A DNA stretch of 64,000 nt from Hemileia vastatrix (taxonomy: Eukaryota > Basidiomycota > Pucciniomycetes > Pucciniales > Zaghouaniaceae): positions 22,557,693 through 22,621,692 of the forward strand of contig JASXTE010000008.1 in assembly GCA_030280995.1 (NCBI GenBank), given 5' to 3'. A program made the position numbers and the translations under genes. The notes under the pieces were generated by a model. It was not told where the DNA came from, ran no database searches, and saw only the letters and a program-made list of their open reading frames with translations. Below are positions 36,855-47,926 of the stretch, one piece after another. Numbering within the stretch: position 1 is the first letter of the stretch; each line of letters opens with the position of its first letter.

Positions 36855-37130
36855 CAGATATTTTTTTTGAAGAAACATTCATACAATTTTCTGATGTAGG
36901 CAAGGGAGAAGTTGTCAGGAAAGAAGGAGACTTTTCAGCAGTAACTTGTACGCTATGTGACAATTGAGAGGTGGATTGAATCAGGGAATCTCTATATCTA
37001 TGTTGTCAAATAGTACGAGCTGGTAGGGGTAAACCAGGGACATTTTGATTTTGGTCATTGATGTGTGAGGATTGAGCACATTTTGAGCATGTGCAAACGT
37101 CCAGGTCAGAAGGCATTTCAGGGAGTGTAA
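36855..37130 (-). pseudogene. Exon fragment with CxCxxC motif, KDZ-transposase-like N-terminus
   Basis: An exon-like block bounded by an acceptor (TTCACTCCAG) and a donor (GTAAATATT) encodes MPSDLDVCTCSKCAQSSHI, then VPGLPLPARTI, a TGA at 37018-37016 and QHRYRDSL. A Cys cluster followed by G-x-R-x-H-type residues resembles the N-terminal zinc region of KDZ (Kyakuja-Dileera-Zisupton) transposases of basidiomycetes. This is from memory of the family and not proven. The catalytic core is not present. Confidence 0.4.
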
Positions 37131-38228
37131 CTGGAGTGAAGAATTTACAAAATTGATACAAAAACAGAATATAATATATCAAATATATATCTTACTCAAC
37201 TAGTTGTTGTGGGCATATATTCAACATTAAGTCTCTAGTGCTTTAAAGTTGGAGTTTATAGTAGTATAATTCATTACAGGAAATTATTCCCTCTCATGGG
37301 CAAAGTAATAAAATATGAAGCATTACCTCAATTTGTTGGACGTAATCAAGTGATTGCATGCAGAGTGACTGATACAGTGGAAAGTAAGATTATATATTTT
37401 AATCTTTCTTAAATCACAATAAATATATAATATATCCCAAAAAAACCTATTGGGCAGAACTGAATCAAATAAAAATAAAGATTAAAAATAAAAATAAAAC
37501 ATTAAATTAAAGATAATTGTATTGGCAGTGGATAAGTATACAATGGTGGGGGGTAAAAGAAAAAAAAGTAAGTAAATATAAAAAACATTGATGAGGCGAC
37601 AAGAGAAAATTGCTAATGATAAAAAAGCAAGGTGAGGATGAAGATAAATAGGTGACAATGATGAGAAAATAAGCGAGGAATCAGAAATCCTTAGGTGATG
37701 ACAAATTGATCTGAGATACAATTTGCCTGAGAGAGGAAAGAAAAAGGGAGGTGAGGATAAAAGAAGGGATGTGATGAAGATACATAGGTGAGAATGATGA
37801 GAAAATCTAATGAGGAAATGGAATTGGTGAGAAAACGACGAGTTGATCTGAGATAAGAATTCGCTGAGTGAGGAGTAAAAAATCATGTCAGGATTTTATT
37901 GCATTGGAGAGGAAACAGAAATGGGTCAGAAACTACAACGGGTAAGCAGATGATGGGAAAATGATGTGATGTATCTAAAATGGGTTCTGAGAACTTTTTG
38001 AATGATGCATAAATTAAATTCATGCCTGAGAATCTTGGCAACAGGGGTAGCTTAAATTCATCGTGCGGAGGAGGATGAATTCAACCTCAATAACCTTGCA
38101 CGCAGTGTTAGTTTACCATGCCTTCATGCCCCTAGCTGGGTGAGATTGTAAAAAATTAAAATAAAAAAAAAGTCAAATGATTGGGTGGCGAAAGGCACAA
38201 AACGCCATCGATTCCCTAGTGTTGACAG

Positions 38229-38790
38229 TTACGAAACAATTTTTTTTTGCACTTAAGACCCACTTAAGACCTGTAAGTGCCAAAACAAATGTTACATAAC
38301 TGTTTCGTAATCATTGCGCCATTATTGCACCCCAAGACAAAACAAACATTTGTTGAAGTGATCGACAGCGCCACTGTTGCGCCCCAAGACGAAACGAACA
38401 TTTTTTTATTTCTTACAATCTCGCTCAACAGGGAGCATGAAGAGAGGGCAACATTATATAAAGTACTAAATACATGGCCAGTGAACTAATTGGAAAAGTG
38501 GACAGACTGGCAATAAAGAGGAACTAGTAACAGGGTTTATTGCGTAAGAGACCAAGAAGAAGGTTTAATCTTAACAGCTGTAGCTTGTTATCTTTGACAT
38601 GCCCGAAAGTTCCCTTGGATTTTTTGTTTTCTTAACCCTTATGTTTCTACTTACACTGCAATAAATATTCGTTTCGTCTTGGGGCGCAGCAATGGCGCAA
38701 CAATTACGCAACGGTTTAGTAACAATTATTTTTGGCTTTTAAAGGTCTTAGGTTGGTCGTAAGTGAAAAAAACAATTGGTTCGTAACTGT
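38229..38790. mobile_element. Inverted-repeat element (~560 bp) with GCGCCCCAAGACGAAAC motif
   Basis: The left arm begins GTTACGAAACAATTTTTTTT and the right arm returns it inverted (AACAATTGGTTCGTAAC at the end), with about 75% similarity over ~130 bp. The word GCGCCCCAAGACGAAACGAA appears just inside the left arm, and inverted in the right arm (TTCGTCTTGGGGCGC). A further related copy lies outside, at about 38807-38840. It has no coding capacity. Confidence 0.65.
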
Positions 38791-38956
38791 TGCACAACTG
38801 TTGCGTAATCGTTGCGCCCCGTGGCGAAACAAACATGTGCTGTAGTGCTGTCCATTGTTACCTACTCCTTCATGCCTCAAGTTGGGTGAGATTACATGAA
38901 GCTCTCACGAGTTTCAAGCTACATTCTTCAAGAGCACAGAATTTTAAGACTGGAAG

Positions 38957-41386
38957 TTGTTTCCTAATTCCAATTTTCTTTCTTCCAATTTTTTTATTAT
39001 GCTGTGTGATATGGCTAAATGCGCATCATCAGTTCGATTCCATTACCCCTTCAGACGTCAAAGTTTGGTTATATATTTAATTTTCATCATTATATTCATT
39101 GGAATGTTATTTTTTTTGAACGCTTCTTCTATGATATCAAGGGAAGGGCACATAAATGAGTCGGAAAAAGACCATCTCATAACTATTTCAAGTAAAAATA
39201 TTACTACAAAAAACACTAACCTGGAGCCTTTGACCAAAATGACAACGAATCCAATGCTTGGGTGTTTCAAGAAACCAGTTTCATCTCAATTTACTGAACC
39301 TCTATTGAGTTTAAATCCTCAAATAATTTTTCAAAATTCAGTGGAATGGAGAAATAAGATTATTCATGAAATGGGTGGTACTGTTAAATTACCAATAATT
39401 CTTGAAGTTTATCACCGATGCCTTCCAAAATTTTTGGAACATCGAACTAGCAACAGAGAAACCCTTACACATTTTTTTTATGCTCAACAAATTTTTTATC
39501 TCCTATGGAAGGATCTCTTTAAAAACGTATGTCTCCTCACGAATTATGCTTTTGAAGGCGCTACAGGACAAAGTATCATTGAACACCTATGTTTATATGC
39601 TGGCACTTTACTGGAAGAAGGTATCTCAGGTTTCAGAACTCAAAACGTCATCCGGTTTTGCTTAGCAATACTTTTCGAAAGAGAAAAAAAAGATAAACAT
39701 CTATTCCAATATATGGTCAATGTAATCAAAGATATCAATAAAAGATATATAACAAAAATGTCTCGCAACTTTAATAATAACCTGTGGGATTCCATAAGAA
39801 AACCATACAAAAAAAAAGATATGAATTTTACTTCCAATTCAGAAATTCTTTCATATTTAGAAGAAGAACCATTAATTTCATTTGATGAGAAACCATCAAA
39901 AAATGGCATAATATTCAAAAAATGGATCGATATATTCTCTAAAACAGAAGAAAGGGAGCGAAAACTTGGAAGTTATAAATCTTTTGTTATGATATGTAAA
40001 AGTGAAGATGAAATGATTGATGAAACAGAAGTCTTTGAAAACTTATTCGGGTATCACATAAGATGGCTGGAAGATTTTATGATCCAGAATTTTGAAGAAG
40101 AGTGTAATTTTTTCGAGTTGGAGTATTTTTCACCAAGTCGATGTATTTATTTAAAAAACATTGAAAGGATAATTTTCCCTTGCACCTTGCGAACCTCACC
40201 ATTATCATGTATACCAACAAAAAAATTAAATAAATCTCCATTCTACCTTAGATATGATCAAGTAAAAAGTGCTTATTTATGCGAGTTTGCCATGCAATTC
40301 AATACCTTCATGTGCCAACCATTGAACGCTGAATACACAAAACTGGAATTTCAAAAGTACAGAGCATCATTAAATCTTAAATTTCCTTTTTCTAAGACAG
40401 ACAACTTTTTCTCCAAAAAGTTAAAGCCCTTTGGTAAAGTTCCGGCAGTCATTCAAATATTATACTTAGGGATCTCTGAATTTATTACAAGCAAGCAATT
40501 GGACGTTGAGGTAGAAAAGCGGATAATCAACACGGCAAATTATTGGAAAGGTGTATGGAAGTTATTCATTGACCAAATACTAGATATCATGACTTTCAAC
40601 TTCTCTTCCACTACCAGTCTATATTTTGGGCATATTATGGAATACAGCTGTTTTTTTTTTAACTATCTCATTGAAAGTGGAATCAGTATTGTTGTTGCAA
40701 GCAGAATTTTGAAAATTGGAGTCATCTTTTCACTAAATCATTCAAGACATGGAGTGTTTCGGAAATTCCACACATTCATTCAAGGGTTTCCTTCATCATT
40801 CATTGCTGAGCTTCGTCACTTGCCATTAAGTAATTGCAGGGGCTGTAGCATTTCGTATGTGCAAAAGAAGGAAACAATTTCCACTCTGATATACACCTAT
40901 TTGAATATTGAGATGCATGAGTTAGATGAGAAAAAACTTCAAATCAAAAAAATACTTGAGAATGAGTTGTTACAAAAATTACTGAACAAATTAGAGTCTT
41001 CAAAGCCAAATAGAAGTAACGGTGAGTGGAGAAGTCTATTCCCTTATATCAAGGAAAGAAACAATATCGAGGAGACGATAAAGAAATCGTTTCTTCTTTT
41101 GAATTTTGAAAAGTTTGACCACCGTGAGAAATTTGTGTTTTATGAAATACTACAAGATAAGTATCTTCCCCAAAATCAAATTGAAGAAATGCCCCCGGAA
41201 AGGATCAAAATGGGATTAAAGAAAAAAACAATTACAAAAATGAAGCTAATCTCGCAATACTTGAAAACTGACATCATTCAAGGAAATATTAATCAAAGCA
41301 CAAAAGCATACAATACAATTTTGAAACAGGAATTTAATGAAAAAGTAATAATACCAAGTAAATCTTATTTTTCTTTAATAATTTAA
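38957..41386 (+). CDS. Intact 809-codon ORF, N-terminally membrane-anchored protein of unknown family
   Basis: This is the longest open frame in the window and has no intron or stop. A start at Met15 (38999) or Met19 (39011) is as plausible as Met1. Residues ~32-56 are a basic patch (FRRQS) followed by LVIYLIFIIIFIGMLFFLNA, a signal-anchor type II segment or uncleaved signal. The rest is mostly soluble, rich in Lys, Phe, Ile and Leu, with about 15 scattered cysteines, several N-x-S/T sites and a basic C-terminus. I recognise no catalytic motif or repeat. It is more GC-rich than its flanks. No transposase, RT or capsid feature is visible. It could be a lineage-specific secretory-pathway protein. 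Nothing supports a specific function. Confidence 0.65.
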   Translation: MFPNSNFLSSNFFIMLCDMAKCASSVRFHYPFRRQSLVIYLIFIIIFIGMLFFLNASSMISREGHINESEKDHLITISSKNITTKNTNLEPLTKMTTNPMLGCFKKPVSSQFTEPLLSLNPQIIFQNSVEWRNKIIHEMGGTVKLPIILEVYHRCLPKFLEHRTSNRETLTHFFYAQQIFYLLWKDLFKNVCLLTNYAFEGATGQSIIEHLCLYAGTLLEEGISGFRTQNVIRFCLAILFEREKKDKHLFQYMVNVIKDINKRYITKMSRNFNNNLWDSIRKPYKKKDMNFTSNSEILSYLEEEPLISFDEKPSKNGIIFKKWIDIFSKTEERERKLGSYKSFVMICKSEDEMIDETEVFENLFGYHIRWLEDFMIQNFEEECNFFELEYFSPSRCIYLKNIERIIFPCTLRTSPLSCIPTKKLNKSPFYLRYDQVKSAYLCEFAMQFNTFMCQPLNAEYTKLEFQKYRASLNLKFPFSKTDNFFSKKLKPFGKVPAVIQILYLGISEFITSKQLDVEVEKRIINTANYWKGVWKLFIDQILDIMTFNFSSTTSLYFGHIMEYSCFFFNYLIESGISIVVASRILKIGVIFSLNHSRHGVFRKFHTFIQGFPSSFIAELRHLPLSNCRGCSISYVQKKETISTLIYTYLNIEMHELDEKKLQIKKILENELLQKLLNKLESSKPNRSNGEWRSLFPYIKERNNIEETIKKSFLLLNFEKFDHREKFVFYEILQDKYLPQNQIEEMPPERIKMGLKKKTITKMKLISQYLKTDIIQGNINQSTKAYNTILKQEFNEKVIIPSKSYFSLII

Positions 41387-42524
41387 ATATCAACTGGCAT
41401 ATTTTTTCTAACTCTTTTTTTTTAGAGCTGGTTGGAAAAAAAAGAAAACAAGATAAAAGTTGGAAGTCTAGTTAGGAATTACAATTATGTTAACTTCCTA
41501 TTAATGATTCATGTTTGAGGGGAAATTAATTAATAACCAGCATTGGAATTAAAGGGTTAGAGACCCGGAATACTAGCTATTACAAATCCAGAAAATTGAT
41601 ATACTGAATTTTTAATCCATCCAAAATGACAAACGTAAAGTAGAATGTATCACTTTTTTGTATCTAATATAACATGAGTATATGAGAAATCATGAGATTT
41701 GACTTTGTTTTTTTTAAAAAAAAGATTAGATATTTGAGGGAAACTAATGATGTTCTATGCCATCACAAAATAATTAAGATGGTATAGAAACTTAGGAATA
41801 AAATATTTAATCTAACTTTCCAAGTCTATAAATATAAATGAAAAATCTTAATCAACTCCACAGCATCCTATAATTGAGTTGGACAAATTTCCAGCAGCAG
41901 AGAAAGAAAAAAATACCAAAAATAAATGAAAGTGAAGCAGCAGAAGAGACCAGTGTAGAAAGACTCCTACAGTCACGTTTCTAGAGGCAGAATCCAAGTG
42001 AGGTGGGAGAATGCAGAACCCCTTTTCTTTTAGTGAATAAACTGAGAGATTAATTTTCTTGGCCAAATGAGTAGCCAAAGTTAAAAAGAGTGTGTATTAG
42101 GGGGTGTCAAGCATTACCACATATATCATTCAAGCACACCCAAAAAAAGTACCAAGTAAGTAATTTAATTCAGTGTGCACTTGTGAATAACAGGTTTACT
42201 TCAACAGTGTTTTTGTCCATTAACATACTATCTGTTAGATACATCCAAGCCTTTCAAGAAAATCTTCTCCTTAACTTTATTATTCAGCATTAGGTACAGA
42301 CACACTCATTACTTAAAATTATTTTTCACCTAATTCTTAGGGGCTCATTTATACACACACAGTACACTGTACATTAATTCTTAAGGCCCCCCTATCAAAA
42401 TACTCCAACCCTTAATTTTTCCCACCCTTATTTTTTTCCCTCCAAAAACTAACATGACTCCTTCACTTTGTCAAAAAATTCAAGAAACCACTCCTACTCT
42501 GGCACTTGATCTTATGTTTTAGTA
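41387..42524. other. AT-rich DNA between the 809-codon ORF and element C
   Basis: No gene seen. Short frames at 42078-41848 (-) and 42090-42293 (+) have no recognisable features. Confidence 0.5.
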
Positions 42525-43172
42525 CATAGAGGATTATATTTATGTTTTATTACTCAATTAAAAGGTAGAATTATATTATTATTATACTTATATGGGTTAG
42601 AATTAAACAGATGTAAGTACTAGAGCAATAAGTAGTAGTAATAAAAGTGTTATTATTGGTAATTAAATAAATTGTGCGTAAATAAAAAGATGATTCAAAA
42701 CAACCAAAATGGGAGGCCTTATATATGCAAAAGGGAGAGAAACCACAGAGCTAAAACTCCTATATACAGGAGTATGAGAGAAAAAGAAAATTCCACAATA
42801 AAATATTGCAAATATTAAGGTTGTTCTATAAAGAGTGTATTAATATAATGTATTTACTGTATATGTGAAATTATTTGATTTATTTCAAAGATTCTGTAAA
42901 TGTCACTTTTAAAGAAATAATTTGAATTTTTTTTTGTTTATTTTAGTATTAATTTTTATTTCACCTCTCACCTGTCATGAGGACATTGTTAGGGAATAAA
43001 AATATGAGAGACATCAAATTTAAAAATTTACTTAATTTACGTGTTTGAATTAGGTAAATTGTTATAAGTAAGTTGTAAAGTAAATATAATAAATAAAATA
43101 AGAATAAAGGTGTTTCTCCATCCTAGTAAATAATTAATTATTTACTGGGTAAGTCTAGTAGCCTGGCTGACA
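42525..43172 (-). repeat. 3' LTR of element C (~648 bp)
   Basis: On the minus strand it starts TGTCAGCCAGGCTAC, next to a GTGAGGGAG polypurine tract. It matches 50292-50941 along its length with scattered substitutions. Confidence 0.88.
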
Positions 43173-43204
43173 CTCCCTCACTCTAAAAAAACAATTAAAA
43201 AAAT

Positions 43205-45060
43205 GCTATGATTTTTTTCTTTTTATGTTTCTTTAGTAGAGTAGGAAGGTTAGATATCTCTTTCCCAGGTATCCAAGTATCATATTCATAAGATTTATTC
43301 TTGAATCTCAATAAGTGTTCAGTACCTTTTTCAGCAGTGATTATTCTGTCATTTAGAATCTTATCAATTTCTGCTGTTTTAGTGATTTCATTAGGGGTCT
43401 TTTTGAGTCTTCTTCACCTTTTGGGAAATAAATCACTATTGGATGTGTAAGGTTTTAGAAGAGATATTGGAAAAACAGGATGTTTCCAGTCATATGGAGA
43501 ATGCAGGATAACCTCAACTGCAATATCACCAACCATTCTTCTGACAACAAATAGACCAACAAATGGGTCTTTTAATTTGTTATTACCTTGTAAATTGAAG
43601 TGGACTGTAGTAATAAGTACTTCTCCACCCTTTTTAAAATTGTATTCTTTATGGGATTTGTCCCATCTCTTTTTCTCATATTCAAAAGATTTTTCAATAA
43701 ATTTTTGAGCATGACTTCTGAAAAGTTGTTGCATTTGAAGAAAAGATTTTAAACCAGGATGTAAATCCAATTTAGATATTTTATTATTGATAATTTGGGC
43801 AGGATTATTTGGAAAATATCCAAGCCAAAGCTCAAACTTCCTTCTTTGAGTAACAGAATGAACAGTGCTACTATAAGAAAATTCCAGCCCAGGAAGTAAT
43901 GTTACCCAATCATGAGTGAACCTGTCATTTTCTTTGTACTCAAGGCCAAAAGCACAATACCTTCTTATCATGTCCTCTAAAGTCTGAATCATTCTCTCAG
44001 CTAATCCATCAGTCTTGGGGTGATGGGCAATAGAAAGCTTCAGATCACAACCACAAACATCCATCAGAGACATCCAAAACTCAGAAATAATTTTAGGGTC
44101 TCTATCAGAGATTATGGCCTTTGGAAAACCAGAAGTATTAAACATATGAGACCACCACAAGAAGGCTAATTCCTTTGTGGAAAAATCCTTGTGAGAAGGG
44201 ATAAATTTCCACATTTTTGTGAATCTGTCCACAATAAACCAACAATAGTTATAACTGTCTTTCCCAGAAATGGGAAGTGCTGTTACAAGGTCCATGTTTA
44301 TTATTTGCCATGGTGCATCAGGAGCTTCAATATGATGCAATAATCCAGCTCTTTTTCCAGTTAATCTTTTTGATTTCTGACAAGAGTCACAGGATTCAAC
44401 ATATAATTTTGTGTCTTCAGACATATTAACCCACCTTGCAGTGTTCTTAATTCTGATCATTGTTTTCTCAAGATGAAAATGTCTAGCCAATATTTCATCA
44501 TGACAAATATTCAAGATGATCTCTTTCATAGAAGGAGGAATAACAGTAACATTACTCCTCTTTCTTCCATAATAGAGGTAGACATCATCAATTGAAAATT
44601 TACCTTTTTGCAAAGCAGTCTGGTACTTTGGCTTGAGGGTTTTAATTAATGCTTGTATTGAAGCATTCTTTGGATCATTTAATAAAGTAAATAAGTTTTT
44701 TAAGCTAGTGTCTTTATCATATGAATCCAGAATAAACTGTAATAGCTCTTCCTCCATGTCAACCACATATATCCCATGAATGTGAACTATTTCATCTTCA
44801 GGAACATATGCAGGATTTGGGTCATCATTTGGCAAAGGTAACCTTGATAACATATCCACATTTGAGTGAACAATACCAGCCCTATGAATTATTATCATCC
44901 TCCCTCTGTATTCTTGAACAGCTAGCTGCCATCTGAACATGTGTCTGTTAGGTATTTTCAAGTTTAAGAGAGATTTAACTGCACTGCAGTCATTGACAAG
45001 TTCAAATTTCTGGTCATCCAGGTAATAATTTAGCTTCTCTAGAGCCCACACTACTGATAA
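43205..45060 (-). pseudogene. Element C RNase H, integrase and chromodomain
   Basis: A 545-codon frame (45051-43414) is open. RNase H is seen in ALEKLNYYLDDQKFEL, LVNDCSAVKSLLN and HSNVDMLSRLP. The zinc region has HDEILARHFH and CDSCQKSK. The integrase core has INMDLVTALP, AIISDRDPK and DGLAERMIQ, so D, D and E are all present. A TGA at 43416-43414 cuts off the tail. Beyond it, in the same frame, AEIDKILNDRIITAEKG, HLLRFKNKSYEYDTW and IPGKEISNL form a chromodomain-like module (compare element D, where it is intact). Integrase inserts the cDNA; chromodomains target heterochromatin in chromoviruses. The truncation would remove that targeting. Confidence 0.88.
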
Positions 45061-46158
45061 ACACTCAAGTTGAGTGGCACCATATTACAATTCACTACTT
45101 CTCAAGGTTCTTGAAATATAAAAAATTACTACTTCTGATAATTTATCATTCATAACTTGTTTTTGATGGAGAGCAGCACCAAGACCAATAAAACTGGCAT
45201 CAATTTATAAAACAAATGGTTGATTAAGGTCAGGCAGAATTTGAATTGGTGATGACATCAAACAATGTTTCATAGTGTCGAAAGCTCTTTGTCTTTCACT
45301 GTTACAGACAAAAGCAACATCTTTCCTAGTTAATTGGGTAAGGGGTAATGCTATGACCTGGTAATTTTTAATATACTGGCAATAGTATCCACACATTCCC
45401 AAAAAACTCTGAAGCTCTCTCGCTGTAGTGGTAGCTTTCACCTTTTGTATGGCTGCCACTTTGTTCTGGTAAACACATATCTGTAAACCTGAGACAACAT
45501 GACCAATCACTTTTAAAGAATGAAAACAAAATTTACATTTTTTCAAGGAAAGTGACATATTTATCACATCCATCTTTTGGAACACTTTACACAGGTGGTT
45601 AAGATGGTCCTCAAATGTTTTAGCAAATATGATGATATAATCAATGTAAAACATCAGACATCCTTCAATTATTTCCTGATAGAATGTGTTATCCATAATT
45701 GTTTGAAAAACTGAAGGGGTATTTTTGGGCCCAAATGGCATCCTAAAATAGTTATAAATACCCATATGAGTAGCAATCATCAGAAAACTCAGTGAATTCT
45801 GTTCAACAGGTACTTTTTAATATCCTTTATTACCATCTAAACAGCTGATATATTTAGCAACTTGTAAGGTAGCATTTATAAAGCTAATTCTGGGTAAAGG
45901 ATATATATCATCAACAGTATAAGTGTTTAATTCTCTATAGTCACCACATACCCTGGCTTTATTATTCTAATAAGAAAATAATGCAGGTGATATAACACAA
46001 TGTCTAGGTGTTTCAACTACCTTTTCAATAATATTCATTTTTAAAAGGGTAGAGATATTGTCTTCAATTTTTTTTCTTATTGCGGGAGAGGCAGGATAAG
46101 GCCTCTTATTTAAACTAGGTAGTATTTCAGTTAATGGGAAAGATAATGAGAGCTTCAT
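45061..46158 (-). pseudogene. Element C reverse transcriptase and start of RNase H (stops, mutated YIDD)
   Basis: It begins with LSFPLTEILPSLNKRPYP and reads through RVCGDYRELNTYTV and CLDGNKGY to the active-site box FYIDYIIIFAKT. The family has YIDD, so the second catalytic Asp is Tyr. Later come ARELQSFLGMCGYY and LPLTQLTRKD. RNase H starts IDASFIGLGAALHQKQ. In-frame stops occur after FSY (near 45967), GY (near 45820), FVL (near 45203) and SSEL (near 45085). The frame is otherwise continuous, so decay is by point mutation. Confidence 0.88.
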
Positions 46159-46640
46159 TTCTTCTTTTACAAACCCTAATTCAAGTAAAGGCCATAGGAA
46201 AAGATTTTATCAATTTAATGATAGAATCTTTTTTGTCACCAGCAAGTTGTTCTCAAAAAGAAGCAGTGAAAATTTTATTTAGAAGGGAAGTCATTTATTT
46301 TTTAGATATTCCTTTATATTGAGCTACAGAATGACATGTGTTCAATCCTGGTGTTAATAATTTTTTGGGGAAGGAAATTTTATATTTTCTCTTCCCATTC
46401 ATCCCCATTGTGAAGCATTGGTTTGAGGGATCCAATTTTATGCCATATTTGGTTAAAATATCATTTCACACAATGAACCAACTGCTTCAGTTATCATTTT
46501 TAATAACTAAAAAATCACACATAGCTCTTAAAAAACCATGGTTATATTTGAAAAATACTGTGGCTTTGTATTTACCAATGGGGGACATAACAGAGCCATA
46601 ACCTCTCTAATTCTCAGAAATGATAGGTATAATTTTTGAT

Positions 46641-47899
46641 TTATAATCCTGATCCACTGAAGTAAGTGTTTTTAGATACTACACTTCCTCCAGCTCCAGA
46701 ATCTAAAACAACCTCAATGTTATTTACATTAATCAATACTGGTGCCTTGAGAGGGGAAATAATAATTGAGCTGTCCTCAATATTTCTTATGATCTGAGAA
46801 TCTTCTACTTTAGATAAATCATTATTCCCAACGTCAATATTATTCAAATAATGAATATCTTCTTCAAGCATTGAAATTTCCTGGTGAGATTCATATTAAA
46901 TATTGCTGGCGCAATCACTTGAAGTATCATCCAGTGCAACTGTGTCATAAGCATGTTCCTCTGTTTGTTCAACAAGATTTTTTTCTTGTCACAAACATGG
47001 CCTTTCTGCCAAGGATTTCTGCATTTAAAGCAAGTGTTTGTTTGATACTTTTTAGGTGCAACAGGGGAGGAAGGTTTACCAACTTTTTCAGGAGGTTTCT
47101 ATTGGTAATTGGAGATTTTCTCCAATGAATTTCTAGGAATGAATCTTCTAGAATCATACTTGTTATTAAAAAGGATCTCATTACAAGTATTAACAAAAGA
47201 AGAAGGTTCTCTTGAGAGCTCAGTCCTAGCCACCATTAAGTCTCTCAGAGACATAGGCAATTTATAAAGGATCCTGTACTTCCATAATTCAAAATACATA
47301 TCTGGGTTCATTTCCCTCAGGATTTTCACAAGTTTTATCAGGAATTCAATAGGTTTTCCAGCAGAAGAAGAGCTATATTTAGCTTCCTCATACTTCCATT
47401 GTTGAGCTAACCTTAACTTGGAACCACCAAATTGTGCTTTAATTAATTTCTTCCAATCTTCCCATGAGTAGTTATTTTTATCTAAAAGGACAGATTCATA
47501 CCACATTGGGGCTACATTGGTAAATAAAGTAATTAATTTCTACAAAATTTCTTCATCTGGAAGTTTGTAAGAATTTTTCAGATTATCAATTCTGCAAATA
47601 AATTGTTGCCAATCAGAGGAAGAATCACCATCAAAAGTTGGGAATTGGTCAAGTTTTGGCCAATTCTTTTGATTTGAATCAGTCTCTATATTATAAGCTT
47701 GTTTCTGAGTTAGAAGAAGCTGCAACTTCTCCAATTGGGAATTAATATCATTTTTTAACCCTTCTGTAGATGAATAAGGTACATCATTAATTTTTGATAG
47801 AAACTCAGTAATACCTACAGGTATTCCTGGCACTAATTTTACTCTATATGAACTAGGGACAGGTACAATTGGAGTATCCTGTGCAACAGGTTCTTTCAA
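46641..47899 (-). pseudogene. Element C capsid, zinc knuckle and protease (broken)
   Basis: Capsid pieces are NWPKLDQFPTFDGDSSSDW (47899-47540 frame) and YSWEDWKKLIKAQFGGSKL (47506-47099). The knuckle variant CFKCRNPWQKGHVC lies near 47030-46985. The protease active site VLDSGAGGSVVS is near 46700. The layout equals element A, where the frame is uninterrupted. Stops at about 47540, 47099 and 46905 break it here. Confidence 0.82.
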
Positions 47900-47926
47900 A
47901 GAAATTTCAGAGTACTTCTGTTCATG

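Larger units (their letters stand above)
35911..38113. mobile_element. Long-TIR DNA element (arms ~360 bp), possibly KDZ-related
   Basis: The left arm (about 35911-36273) returns almost unchanged, inverted, at about 38113-37733. For example GAATTCATCCTCCTCCGCAC and GCAATAAAATCCTGACATGA occur in both. The 1.4-kb interior holds a plus-strand broken ORF and minus-strand exon-like sequence with a CTCSKC motif. Superfamily is uncertain. Long TIRs also occur in MULE-like elements; the cysteine motif hints at KDZ. I could not define a target duplication. Confidence 0.72.
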
